A DNA stretch of 64,000 nucleotides from assembly GCA_013400975.1 (NCBI GenBank), contig WBMZ01002658.1:1-64000 (forward strand). The letters run 5' to 3'. The position numbers and the translations under genes were made by a program. Below, piece by piece: positions 46,976 to 59,813 of this stretch. Numbering within the stretch: the first letter of the stretch is position 1; every line of letters begins with the position of its first letter. The DNA comes from Atrichornis clamosus (taxonomy: Eukaryota > Chordata > Aves > Passeriformes > Menuridae). The notes below the pieces were generated by a model, which was not told the origin of the DNA, did no database searches, and was given only the letters and a program-made list of their open reading frames with translations.

Positions 46976-49900
46976 TGACAGCTCACTATGTTTCATCCTT
47001 GCCAGGAGTCTTGGCTGGCATATCCTTGTCTCCCTGTAACCAGCCCAGTATAACCTCTTTTTGTGTGTGTGTGTGGGCAAGGCCCCCCAACTGTGCCTGT
47101 GTCATCAGTTTTGCTGGTCCCCTTTCCTTCCTGCTGCCTGAGTGCTGGGGTGCCCCAGAGTGCTTTGCCTTCTTCATCACACCACTCCCAATCACATTCC
47201 CAGGGAATACACCATCCTTCCCATGGCACCAGCTTACGACAATTTTTGCAAGTCATCCAGAATGCATCAATATAAATGCAGTTACTTAAAAACATAGGAA
47301 GATACGAAGGTAAAAGTACATTTTTGGCAGTGGAAAAATTGTATTGCAAAGGAGTGCACTGACACTTGTGGTTTTTAAAAACTGTTTGTGTTTCTTTCAC
47401 TTACCAAGTGACAAAATTATGGTTGTGATTGAGCCTGTCCAGATCATACAGCATCTGAGATGCTCAGCCTGTCATTATTAAGACATGCAAAATCTGTCAA
47501 GACACTGTAAAATTATCTTGTTTCACTTCACAAATCTCACTTCCCATATTTAGTTTTAAAAGAATGTTGGTTATTTCCTTCGTCTAAATAGCACAGAGTA
47601 GCAACCATGCTTGTTGAGTTGACACAATAGCTGCCTATCCAGCAGCTGCATGATACCAGACATGAGACTCCCAGAAAAAAACTTCTCTGTGCCACAGAGG
47701 ATCCTGCAGAGATTTCTGGGACCTTGTGCAGCTGGGAGGTGAGGGATGACAAACTGTCTGAGGTATATCAGCTCAAGCCTGGAGGTGCTATCCATGTAGC
47801 ATTGTGGTGTCTGTCCATGGGACTTGTTAGTGTTAGCGGCCTTTAGCAGTGACTGCACTGCTTCTAGACTTGAAGTGGCTCACCCAAAGGCTCTCACAAG
47901 CTTCCATCCCTGCCCACGTGTTCTGTCAGCTTAGCTGCCTCTTCCATTAGGAGCTCCCCAAGAAAAGCAGAGAGGAAACTTCACAGAGCACCAGCTCAGC
48001 ACCAAGCTGTCCTCACCTAACAGGCCTTGGCTGTTAGCTATGGCTTCCTCCTCAAATGTTACCCATTATGGCACTGGTGACATTGCCACTTTGTCATTAG
48101 CCTGAGAAATACCAATACCATCCAGTGCAGTTACATTGTTTCTCAGAGGAACCTGTATGTTATGCTTGCAAGGACAGTGATAAAGCCGGCTGCAAAGCCC
48201 TTTTGCCCATCGTATCTGAGGAAAAATTCATGCCAAAACTGCAACATAGGAAAGGGAAATATCGTGCAAGATCACTGTCTGCACCATCTTGAATAAAAGA
48301 AAAAACATTATATCTAATCCATCTAGTCTAAAGCTTCTTTGTGCAGCTCTGGTCAAGATGGACAGAAGAAGCCTGCTAGCAGAAGCAGCTACAGCTCGAA
48401 CTGCACATCTCAGACACTTAGCCCCCGAAATGTGAAAAAAGACCCAATTTTACCATCAGTGTAACCTAAAACAAGCGACATTGCAGGACAGCATTTCCAT
48501 GCCACTGAAGTCGTGTCATACTGGTTGCACTCCGGTATTGCACAAGCAAAGTTTGTCATGAACCCAATGACCAGTGCTCATCAGATTGTCTTCCCCTGGT
48601 TAAAATATTCCCCAGTGCCTCCCTCAAGTAATAAAATGGAGCTGCTAACAGCGCTTGCAATGCAACTCATTTTATTCGTCACAAATGGTGCTGCAGCTCT
48701 TCCCACCAGCCAGTCCTCTTCCCACCAGCCCGCCCTCCCTGGTCAGTGGTGTTGGCATCACCGTGGCAGCAGGGACTACCTTCTGGGCCATGCAACAGAC
48801 TGGAAGTATGGATATTCAAGACATGCTCCTCACTCTGTCAGAGACTTCTGGGTGACACAAACAAAGGCCTTCATCTTTTCCAGTTATGTCTATGCCATGT
48901 ATCTGGCATGAAACTGAATCTGGATTTGAATCCACATCTCCATGGCATCCATTTCTCTCCTGGTCAAAGACTGAACTCCTGAAGGCTGTATCTCTCACTC
49001 AGTGTTTCTACAACACCTACCAAAACAGGGCTGTGACCTCAACCAAGAATTTCAGACCCTATCATCATAATAATGCAATGCAGTATGTTCTTCCTAGTGT
49101 CTGAGGCTTTCCTTCACCACACTCTTCTTCCAGTATTGCTAAAACAGGAATGGTTTTCTGCCCAGAGGAGGTTCTGAGCTGTCACCAAAAAGTGGAAGAA
49201 AGTCCTAATTTTGTACCTTTGCCTCCACAAGCCTCTGGAGCAACAGCATCCAGATTAAATGTATTGACTTGCCTATTGCAAGAGGAAATTCCAGTGAGAA
49301 ACCTGTTTCTACCAGTTCCAGGTGGTTAGCACAGCTATAGATCTTTATGTTGTTTTCTGGAGCAAATGGTCTTTCTCATGAAATCAAAAGAGGCTGGTTC
49401 AAAATGATAGAAATCAGGAGAAGTCAAAAGATAAAGAACATTAAATAAAGCATGCAGGTGTGCAGAAATTTGGCTTCTTGCCATCAAATGAAAGATAGCC
49501 ATCAAAATTTAAGGGGCACTAAATAGTTATTGGCTCTCATTACGTAAGAAAGGTAAAATAACCTGAATTCATGCAACCAAACAAATTTGATCTTTACTCA
49601 AAAGCACATCCAACACATCAGAGGGATACTTCCCCCATTTAATCATACAATGCAGGCCAAATCCAGCTTAAAAGATTCCCTATCACTTCATTAAAATTGG
49701 CAGATGCCTGAACAAAGCACATTGTACCATGCTCAGCTCTCAGTTACAGCATTGCCACTGCAACAAAAAATGCAGTAGAGTGACACTGGGGGATGCATTT
49801 CCCATAATATTTGTGTGAAGGAAATAGTTGTGCCTTGCTCCTGAAGAGAAGTGGGTGAAAAGCTTGTCTGTCTCTATATTTCTGCATGTAACTTCTTACC

Positions 49901-50106
49901 TATGCAACACTTCTCAATCATTTCTCTGAATGTAAAATACTAGACTCCTGTCTCAATATTATGATCAATGCAATCATTGTCAGGCTCACAGAACTTCTTC
50001 CAAAAAGTTTCCATTTACAAGTTGGGTGTTGTTGTATGGGCTTTCTGAACTCATAAAGACCGCATCAAAAAGAATTGGCACAGTAAGCTGACTTGAAATA
50101 GAGAGA
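46976..50106. other. Non-coding stretch, no gene recognised
   Basis: The longest frames are 135 codons (46993-47400, minus) and 132 codons (48513-48911, plus), without domains. A GT run lies near 47061-47074. A 19-bp tandem duplication lies at 48697-48734. Confidence 0.55.
48697..48734. repeat. 19-bp tandem duplication
   Basis: CTCTTCCCACCAGCCAGTC is followed directly by CTCTTCCCACCAGCCCGCC. The first 15 bases are identical. Confidence 0.9.
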
Positions 50107-50140
50107 TGTTGTGCATTAGGCAGCTAAATAATGCACAACA
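50107..50140. repeat. Perfect 12-bp inverted repeat with a 10-base loop
   Basis: TGTTGTGCATTA (50107-50118) and TAATGCACAACA (50129-50140) are exact reverse complements around GGCAGCTAAA. Pairing does not extend outward. The stem is too short for a typical microRNA precursor. The arms contain TGCATTA/TAATGCA, which resembles POU/homeobox half-sites. Confidence 0.9.
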
Positions 50141-51354
50141 AGCATGCTAAGCCACCTATTTAACTCTTTCAGCAAAAATAAGTACTCACACACAACTCCC
50201 CTTCCTCAGAAAGCAACGTTTAAGAGGAAGTTATTAATGGTAAAGGCCACTTTTGTGCTAGTGGCACGCCTGTCTTTTGAAATGCTCCAGCATTTCAGCA
50301 TTTCAAGGGGGATCTTCAAAATAAGGGAGAATCCAATTGGCAGCAGAGGGTTCCGTATTAGAGATGGAAGGTCAAATTAAATAGCAATTTTTAAATAAGG
50401 GACCCTTAGCTAATTATAGAGCTATCTTATATTCCCTTATCCTTTACTATCCTTTACATTTTTCCTAAGTCCAAGGTTTTTAGTAAGGAAGGCATCATAC
50501 TCCAAGGTGAAAAAAAGAATTGTGAATTATTCTTTTGTGGTCATTCAAAGAAAGTGTTGTATTTTGATGAAGTCCATGGAGGAGAGGTTATTTCCACTGC
50601 CTGTGAAGGTTTAGGTCTCCAGCACCAGATAACCGAGCATTATTATGTACCTGGATGTGTTTTCTGTTCTCCATTGTCCTTGAACACTGTTAGAGATGCT
50701 GGCCTAGCTGGATGTAATTTGATCAGAGGTGAGCAGACCTTACGCTGCCTATATGAAGATATATATTAGGCATTCTTCTGGCATTTAAGAAAATACTGGC
50801 ATTAAGAAAATACCTCAGTTCATCTCCCAAATGCTTAAATTATGGTTTCTTTGATGGGCAAGTTCAAAGGGATTTTTATTTTGTGTATGTGCCATTTTAG
50901 TGAACTCATTACAGAAGATGATGGTTTCTGTCATGTCTTCTTCCTGCCCAACCATAAATTTCCTTTTAAAAATAGATGGTGTATGAAAGAGATATGGAAA
51001 GCATTTTCTAGGATATTGCTCAACAGGTTCAGTGTTATGGCCTGGAATATTACATGACCTGAAGGAAGGAGAATTAACAATATGTCACAGTGATTTTGAT
51101 TAAAAAATATGTTCAGATTTATGAGAACGGCGTGGCTGAATTGCTCAGAGCTCTGTGGAAGGTTAGGAATTTAAGAAAAACCCCAGGTTTTTTATGAGTT
51201 CTCAGTGATGCTGTCAAACAATTTAATTGGAAGGAGTCAAGACAATATTTAATATCTATTTCAAAATGGGCCTTAGAAGGGATTTCTTTTTGGCATAGCA
51301 TCATACTACAGTATTTGATAAATAGACCAGGTAACTTAGCACCATTACTATGCT

Positions 51355-51402
51355 GGAGAGGAGGGGGAGAGAGAGGAAGGGAGAAGGGAGGAAGAAAAGA
51401 AA
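51355..51402 (+). repeat. 48-base uninterrupted polypurine tract
   Basis: Only A and G for 48 bases, rich in GGAG and GAGA words, followed by a further ten-base purine run after one T. Confidence 0.9.
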
Positions 51403-53940
51403 TAAAAAGAAAACCCACGGCAAGATATTTACACACTCTAACACTTTCAAGCAAACAGGGTAATTGCAAGTCATCATACTGATCCTGGGCTGCCTTTACC
51501 TCATCCACAGAAAATGAGGGAAAGATTCACACACCTCCTGAGCTAGCAAAATCCCAGTTTGTAGCAGCTTCTCACCAGAGTTAGCAGGGCAAGGAAAAAA
51601 TACCCCAAAGTTAGCAAAAATGTGTCAGCTTCCACTGGACAAAAGAAAAATCAGACCTTGTCTGCACACACAGCAACAGGCAGTGACCTGTGTTTCCTGT
51701 CTCACCCCACACTGTCTGCTCACAGATGAGGTGACTTTGCAGTGGCTTTTCATTTCCCTGCCTCCAAAGCAGCTACAGAAATTTGTGTGTTACAGAATGT
51801 AATTAGGGGGGAGATAGGCAAACTGAAGGCTGGGTACAATTAAATGCTAAAAGTGAGGGGAGCAGATCTAGAAAGTCCACTACATGGTGAGATGTGTTTA
51901 TCTGTCACATCATTTACAGTGCTCAGGCACTTAAAGGAAACAAATGATGACAGAGTTTTTAATCCTTAATATTAATCACTGAATAGCCAACCCCAAAATT
52001 TATATCAAGTAAGAATAAAAATGTATTTCATCACGATCGCATCTTCACATTGACCTGGACTTAGAGAAGTGTAATTACATATTCCCTCTGGGGTCTGATA
52101 CCTTAGGGACTTGACAAACAGGAATCAATCTAATTGCTAACTGCAAGAAACAAATTTTGCAAAGCTGCTCAGAATTGCTGTTCCTTCGGTTCAACAGCAA
52201 AAGCACTACTGAAGTAAGTCTATGAAATAATCCTACATGAGCTCGGATGTGCAAGAGATAAAAGATATGATTAAAACTGATTATTTTAGTTTTAGTATTA
52301 ATGGACCTAGAGCAAATAGACAGACGGAAGGAAAGCAGAATAGGCACATAGAATGCAGCAGTCTGCCACCGTTGTACACCATAGCAATATTCCCACTAAC
52401 ACTGAGGGGATGGAAACAATCCTCTCTTCCTGTGAGAGATCGTCACATACAAGGAGTACCTGTGATTTCAAAGAGTCTTAAAGTTTGAAGAGTGGCTAAT
52501 GAGAACCTTTTTCCAAGAGCAGAGAGCTGCAAACTCTTAAAAATAATGATTTCCAGCTTCACGGTGTCAACAGACACAAGAATGGTGGAAAAAAGATATA
52601 GAATAACATCTTAAAAATCTAAAATTGACATATGTATTGAATGTAAGCCAGAAGATGAAAGAAATGGGACATATTTTATTCCAGTTTTGCCAAAAAAATC
52701 CCATGGGGATTAAATCTGACAATGCCAAATCCATTTTCCATGGCAGGGTTATGCAAATGGAAGCATAGAGCCAGCACTTTCCCTAAGGAAGGCGGTCATA
52801 GCTTTCACTGGGAAGAAACTGTGTGGAAATGGAACAAGGCATTCCCTCCGAGGTGAAGGTGGAGCAGGCTGTTCCCCGTGCTACAGAGCTGCATATTTCC
52901 ACACCCAGAGATGATATTTAGGCTTGGCTCTGACTCCAACTGTTCAGTTTGTTTTGGGGAATGCCTCAGGAGAGTAAGAGGGCTCCTAGCACAGCAACAG
53001 CCACACAGAACGCCAGCTCACTCTCAGGTACGTGCTGCCCACACACCTCCAAAGGGACCTGCATGCAAAGAGGAGCCTGGCAAGGGCTATGGGACCAAGT
53101 GACACATCCCTGAGAAAGGTGATACTTTAAAAGGAAATAGCAATTTGGTGTGTAATCAGGCTGAGATCCTTAACTTTTGCCCACAAAAGGACTAATCACC
53201 ATCTTCATAACTGAACCAGAGAGTGCATTTTCAGTAGCAACTCTGCATGGAAGAAGAGTGCCACCTTCCTGTTCCTAAACCAGACCCTCCCAACTACACT
53301 TCTCACCAGCTGCCTGCCCTTCTTTTGCAGTATTTAATACACCCAGCTCACAATCCTACTCTTTCACAGTTTTAATAGACAAGTTATCATTGAGATATAA
53401 ATGAAAAGCAGGAGAAAACTACAGAAAAGAGCATGGATCTGACTTCAGAAAAAGAGAAGGGTTGTGCTAATTTGCCGGAAATTCCATTTTCTCCCCTCTC
53501 TCTCCAAACCGTGTACAAATTAGACATTTACATGATAGATGAGTATGTTCCTTTCTTAGGGAAAGTACTCTGCTGGAACTCAGAGCTGGGGTAAGTTCCA
53601 TGTAATGTGGCCGTTGCCAAGGAAACTACTTGTTCTTAATTGAATAGTAGAGAAAATATTTGTGTAACTTATTGGCACATAAATTAAGGTTGCCCTTGAG
53701 CAGCCTTAAACTCACACAACCTTTTTCTTTTTTTTAAGCAAATTGTCCTAGTTTCTTAGATTTTCTTCTAGTGCACAAATATCATGGAAGAGTCACACCA
53801 TGTAGGTGGCCTCTTCTCTGACTCTGACCACTGTTAAAGTTGCACAGTGCTTAACTTCAGGACCTGAAAGAGAAAAATGTTGATTATTACAGAGGCAATG
53901 ACAATAAAATGCAAAGCAAGTATGGGCTAGGCAGGAAAAA

Positions 53941-53975
53941 GGTAATAAAATAAGCTTTTGGGTAATAAAATAAGC
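53941..53975. repeat. 15-bp direct repeat pair with a third copy at 54696
   Basis: GGTAATAAAATAAGC occurs at 53941-53955 and 53961-53975. GGTAATAAAATAAG recurs at 54696-54709. Confidence 0.85.
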
Positions 53976-54048
53976 AGATAAATCTTCTCCCCAAAAGACT
54001 GCCACCTACTCAGTGGTAACAGCGATGATAACCTCAGATTGCTCACAC

Positions 54049-54110
54049 TGGTGTAGCTCCACTGAATTCAGTAGATCATGTTGATTTAGATGTGCTGAAC
54101 CTTTTATTTA
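54049..54110. repeat. Relic of an old amniote interspersed repeat (copy 3)
   Basis: CACTGGTGTAGCTCCACTGA (about 54047) is followed by ATTCAGTAGATC and TTGATTTAGATG. This is the layout of a short fragment whose two arms are near reverse complements (CTGGTGTAACTCC and a TTTACACCAG-like arm), the same type as at 6151 and 16326. Confidence 0.45.
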
Positions 54111-56240
54111 TTTTTTGCCTTCGCCCTGCCACTGGTTTTTACTATATATTCACATTAGTATTGGTTTTTAAAGGACAAAAGAAGTGGGGTTCTAAAACAA
54201 GGGTTTACTTTCATGCAAAATCTGGAAGTCAGGATAGGCTACTTAAGTTAAGTAATTGCTGCTATGGATGTTAAGGATCTATAGACTTTGCACAGCCTTT
54301 TAGCAAAGGAAAATTGGGACAGACGTGGACTAGATCACCTTACCCTTAACTTTCATTCCGTGTATGTCTCCTACCTGGGATGCTGCTGAGAAAACAGGGA
54401 GCAGCATGGACTAGCTATACCAGATGTTGAAGGTGCACGCTTAGTTGAGTCATTCTTTTTCAGTTATTTCTGGTGGGAAAAAAGCTCTTAGTATCTTGAT
54501 CTTTTACAGGAATTGTCAGTAGGGAGGCATCTGATAACCAAATAGATTATACTGCATGAAAAACATGCATTTTTACTTTATCTTTCCCATACGTAGGATG
54601 CTCATCAAATACCATCTATAATATTTCAAAACATTAATGTTTAATTTATTTGAAGCTTCTCTGGAATGGTCTCATTAAGTGCTTCACAAAAAGGAGGTAA
54701 TAAAATAAGGGTGGTTAGATTTGGATCTTGTAAGTCAATTAACACAAGCAAATGTTAAACTAAACTATTTAGCTTTGTCTTGGTAAATTGTCTTCTCTTA
54801 AAATGTTGACTTACTGTTTTGGAGATGAGGAATGGTTCTTCCATTTGTCAGGTTCTTCAGGACACCAGTCATCATCCTGGATTGCAGGATCCCTACAACG
54901 CAGCTGCTATATTAGAAGTCTGCAAAAATGCCTTTACATAATAGACCTCTGTCATACTTCTCGTGTAGTCTTTTGCCACTAATTGATTTCATTTTCTTAA
55001 TAAAGTGTGACTTTTAAAGTTCAAACAAAAACTTGATTCTTTTCCAAGTGATTCCTCCTTCCACTAAAGATGAGGGAGGATAGTGGTGAGTGTGGTGTCC
55101 TTTCACTCTGATAAGTTATTGCAGAGTCCATAAAATCACGTAAGTGAGGATAAAGTTTGGTTAATTCAGGGTTATGTGCCTGTCAGAAAAACGCTCTGAA
55201 TAAAATGTAGCAAAATGCTATTTGACCAGGGCAAGGAGCCCAAACAGCATCATATAGGTGACCCTGTCATTTAAGTTGAACTTGTATTAATAATGGTCCT
55301 TAACAAGCTGTCAGTCTCTAAGGAGAGCCTTTTGTGCCTTTTTCCTGATGCTTTTGTGTTCGTTTACTTGATGGCCACAAATCAGCCCTAGCTGAGTTGT
55401 GGTCAGTCCTAGGGCAGCTTGGGAAAAATGAAGCTTCTTTCTCCTTGTCTTCCCTGTGCTCTTGCTTTTTTCCCCTTTCTTTGCCTTTCACTGCCACACA
55501 AATCATAAAAATTGCAGGCTGGGGGTCAAGCTGCGTAAAACAAGCAGATACCAGTTTCCTCTTTGTTTCAGTGCAGAGCACAGATGGGCGGAGGGAAACT
55601 GCTGTTCCACTGAGATAACTGCCGAATAGAAAATCTGAAAGTATCCCAATGACACTGGGAAACAGGGAATTTTTCAGTCAGTACGAAATCCAAATGGATT
55701 TCTTAATACCTGCTGAACAGTAATAGCAAACTACTCACTGAGTAGTTAAGTTCTGCTCCACTTTTCCTACCTTTTTCTGTTAAATACTAATAAATAAATA
55801 AATAAATATAATAATTAAATTACATTAAATTAAATTAAGAACAAACCAAACAAAAAAACCCACAAAACAAAACAAAAACCACCATGCTGAGGACCAGAAA
55901 ATAATCTGCAGATTTGGACAGACTGCAGGAAAGCCTGGTACTCTCAAAACCTCGCAGCCATCAGTGATCTTCTTCCATCAGTCATTTGTGTCTGCTGATG
56001 GCCTGTTCCTGGACTCCAAGCCACTGAAGCGCAGAGTGAGAAATGCAAAGCTTACCTGTGATAAGGACACTGGTATCAGCAGAACTTTCTGAGCTGTGTT
56101 TTCAGTTACTTCAAGGTACAGTGACACAGAGCAAATTTCTCCCTTGGCACATTAAAGGTGGCTTGAGGCTTGTCTCAAGACTGGGTTTGCTGACTGTCTG
56201 TGACCCACCTCTTTAGACACAGTTTAGGAGTTCACCGTGG
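54111..56240. other. Non-coding stretch with an AT-rich low-complexity patch
   Basis: The longest frame is 87 codons (55318-55581, minus), Lys and Glu rich. Low complexity lies at 55787-55880. No gene recognised. Confidence 0.55.
55787..55880. repeat. (AATA)n and A-rich low-complexity patch
   Basis: About five AATA units, then an ATTAAATTAAATT-type run, then AAACAAA and AACAAAAC words. Confidence 0.85.
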
Positions 56241-56600
56241 TGTAAGCTCCAGCAGGCTCTGGAGACAGCAGACCACAGCATCTCCACTGTCTCCTAGGCT
56301 CCAACCTGCCTCTTCATACAATCTGGGTGGGTGCAAGGCACAGCCAAACACACTCCATCGCTGCAGGCTCTGAGCCCTGGCTGCACCCCGACTGTAAGCA
56401 GTGATGTGACAGACAGCACGGAGTTAAGGACGGCAGGCTCTCTGGCATGGGGGTGCCCCTGCCCCGGCCCAGCTCACAGCGTGGTGCCACCTGACGCGTG
56501 CTGCCCCATTGTTCCTGCTGGGCTTGGTTGCCCGCTGTGCTCCAGCACCACCATCAAAGCAGCACACAATAGTGAGGGTGTTTGCAGAAAGGCTTCTGCT
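56241..56600. other. GC-richer patch, non-coding
   Basis: A GC-rich core at 56420-56560 with a few CpGs. Open frames occur on both strands (96 codons at 56331-56621 plus, 64 codons at 56424-56618 minus) without domains. Confidence 0.35.
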
Positions 56601-59600
56601 CAGTCTACCCAGTCTCACTAGATTAAGTCCTTTAGGGTATGCTCAGTTTACCTTGATTTGCACTGAAAGACACAGTTTATGCAGTGACTGTAATACCAGT
56701 TAGGGCTGTGACAACTCTTTTGACATTTCACTAGTCTAAAATCCCCGTTGTAGAGGACTTTAAGCACTTGGGTAGCTGGCAGTTCTCATGAGAAGTAGAG
56801 GTGGCTGGAAGAGGAGAGAGAAAATACACCTTTTCTTTCAAGTAGCTTCTTTACCCAGTAGCTACCCCAAATGACCAGGAGCATGGGTGTCCCTGCTTAT
56901 TAGAATAAGATGCACCTGTCTCTTTGAGATGTAAATTCAGATTATTTCTGCTAGCGATCAACATTTTTTGGTTTTCCCCCACCCTTGAGTATGCACGTTT
57001 CCTGTTTGGAAATGAAAATTGTACTTGCCCTTGAATACTCAACATCACAAAAATAACTTAAAAACCACAACCGGTGTAATGGTTTAGACAGGAAGAAAGC
57101 TAAGCATCATCTCAGCACTGACAGAGGACAGCAGATTTGCAGGTGAACCACATTTGGTTTGCGCAGCAACTTGTATCCTAGATTGTGTTTCCTTTTTCTT
57201 ATCACCAGCATGAGCAAACTGTTTTCTCACTCTGATCTTATGTTCTGATTTTGCTGCCACTGGGATAATAATCCATACCTTCATTTTGGTACAGTGAGAA
57301 GCATTTCATTTGTGCAAAGTGCTTAGGCATCTCAGATGAAAGGACATTTAGAAGTGAAAAGTGTTTTATTACCATTGTTACGGACTTGTTTGAAAGGCAA
57401 ACCTCAGACTGGCAAGACTCTGCTAAACAAACACTACCCCATGCTTGAGAGGCAGCAAAGCACAGTTCAATTAGAGAAACCACCTACCTCTGCAAACTTT
57501 GGGAATTGAACAAACTACTAAGATCCAAATTCCACCTTTGGTTGTTAACAAGCTTACTGAAGTAATGAAAGTCTTGCTTTTCCTTTTTTGCTTTAGCTAG
57601 CTCTAGGGTTTTTTTCATGGTCAAAGTTGTTCCTTTGTCAGCTAATTTTTTTGATGTATTTCTCATAATACGATTTTTGAAAAGAAAGTGAGTGAAAGCA
57701 GCTAATTGTAGTTATCTTCTTGGATACAGTGTAGCCAAAATAAAAAGCTGAGGAGTCTACTCATCAGCTTTGGTTTGCCTAAAGATGTGCACACTCATTC
57801 TTGTTCCTTGAGCCATGCTCTGCCACAGGTAAGGCATCTCCTGTTTGAAAAGATGCATGGGAAAGCATTGCTTCCCTCCCTTTTAACTCTCAATCTTCTA
57901 CAGCTTTATACAAAAACAAATGCATTTTCTGCTTCTTTAGCTTATTCTAACAGCTGATAGATTGAAGAAAACTAGGGACTATTTATTGATTACAATCACA
58001 CCCTGGACTAGCCAAGGATCAGCTGGTTGATCTAACTGCTGAGAGCAGACTAGCAGGACACACCTGCATGGTAGGAGTGTGAGGCTCTCGCTCCTGAGAC
58101 ACTGCTCAGCCTGGGGGAAGCACAAGCATTGCACAAAACAGAGGAAAGGCATTAATGCAAAACGTTTGAGAACTACTGGTTTACAGGAAAATCACTCAAT
58201 TTGTGACCTGTATTATATTTGACATCAGATAGTCAAGGTTAAAAAGAAAAAGCCCATCAGTTGCTATTCAGAGACACCATTATCTAATGAAATGAGAGCA
58301 ATAGTTCTCATTGGTTTTATCCGTCAGTAAGGCATTAGACATTTATTACAGACAAGGAATAAAGACTCAACCACGTCCATCCTGCTACACACTGAACTGG
58401 ATAATTCAGTCTATTATCTGGTTTTGGCTTTTGTGTATTGATGAGTGTGTTCTATTTACTAATGGGATTAAATGGAAGCAGAATTAGGTCTCTCAAACCA
58501 GGATGGTTGTTACAATTTTTTGCATCCCATCAACATATCACTATTCACAGTCTCTATTTTCCAAAGTCAGACTGAAAATATGTTAAACCTAGTAAGGGAA
58601 GTGTATCACGTATGGAACTTCCATACATAGAAAGCAATAGTCATAATTAAACTCTTTCCACATGGTAAGTCATACTCAGAGCAGGATTCATGGCTTTGCA
58701 GCAAATCACCCTGCTGTTTCTCAAAACAAAATCAGTGCTAGGTTTTAATTTGCTGATTGTAAAATGCAAAATGGCCTGTAGATAGGATGCTGAAGAATGT
58801 AGATTTTATTGTTGAGATGTTGGTCTTTGATATAGTTTATAAAGAACGTGCAGTTTGTGGGTTTGAGCAGCTGATGTAAAAGATTTTCTTATTCATTATT
58901 CTTGGGTATGCCAAGAGAGAGATCACAGAACAGCCGTCTTTCAATAGCAGGTCTTGGCAGGGATTTAAAGGCTAACTAACAACAGTTTGGAAGTGGGGCT
59001 TTTATCAGCAGTGCAGGTAAATACCACTCTTAGCAAATTACATGAGGAAATTTGCCAAGGCTGAGGGGCCTGCAGGTCATCTGGAGGAGCTGTTTGAAGC
59101 TTTCTCTATTGAACTAAAAAAAAAAAATCAGTATGCCCTTTTCACATATTAAAGCCCAATGAAAGGGCACTATCACAAGCAGATTTTCTGATAATGGATA
59201 GGCACAGGTGGCTTCCAGTAGTTAAAAGCCTCTTGGAAATATTAAGAATCAAAACTCAATGGGCATAAAAGTTTCATTTTTGGGAATATTTTAGAGTGAT
59301 GTTGCCCTTTTGTGCATTCATCATGCACCAACATCATTTTAATCACAGAGCAGGTGGAACAAGCACTCCTCGACACCTTCCTGCATCAAACCCCATTCAA
59401 GCACAACTTCTCCTATCTGCTTGAGACAGCTGGGAGGTTGCTACACCTGCAGCCAGCAGCTATTATCTAGACTGATAAAATGAAGTTAGAAAAGCCAGAC
59501 CTGAAATAGGAACTAAGAGAAATAAGCTGCTGATTTCCACTAGGAAGGATGTATAAGAGATCTAGCCAAGAGAAAACCCTGTAGGCAGCAAATTCTGGGA

Positions 59601-59813
59601 GAAACAGATGACTGATCTTTGACCCAAAGGTGATCATAGACCCTATGTGCACATCATCAAATGATGAATAAAATGAATATCAGGTGATGCGGGTCCAGTG
59701 CAGGAGAAGGGGTCACTGCTACAGATGGAGGCAGGGAAGCCCGGAGATTTCTCCCAAAAATGTGTATGGGCAAATGGACTTTTGCCTCCAAACCTGAGTG
59801 AAGGAATCAAAGA
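56601..59813. other. Non-coding stretch, no gene recognised
   Basis: Frames are at most about 81 codons. An A run lies at 59116-59126. A perfect 17-base palindrome lies at 58610-58626. No transposon recognised. Confidence 0.55.
58610..58626. repeat. 17-base perfect palindrome
   Basis: GTATGGAA-C-TTCCATAC: eight-base arms around a single C. Confidence 0.9.

Larger units (their letters stand above)
50141..54048. other. Non-coding stretch with a polypurine tract
   Basis: The longest frame is 129 codons (51119-51508, minus). It overlaps the polypurine tract and has a low-complexity Pro/Leu/Ser-rich part, so it is not credible as a gene. A 15-bp direct repeat lies at 53941-53975. No transposon recognised. 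Confidence 0.55.

Noticed and set aside
48513..48911. 132-codon open frame
   Set aside because: Contains a recent 19-bp tandem duplication and no recognisable protein feature.
53611..53624. RFX X-box
   Set aside because: GTTGCCAAGGAAAC is close to the X-box consensus but has a mismatch in the second half-site, and no promoter is nearby.
57826..57838. Splice donor of an exon (CACAGGTAAGG)
   Set aside because: The donor-like word is not preceded by an acceptor at exon distance, and the upstream frame is short and unrecognised.
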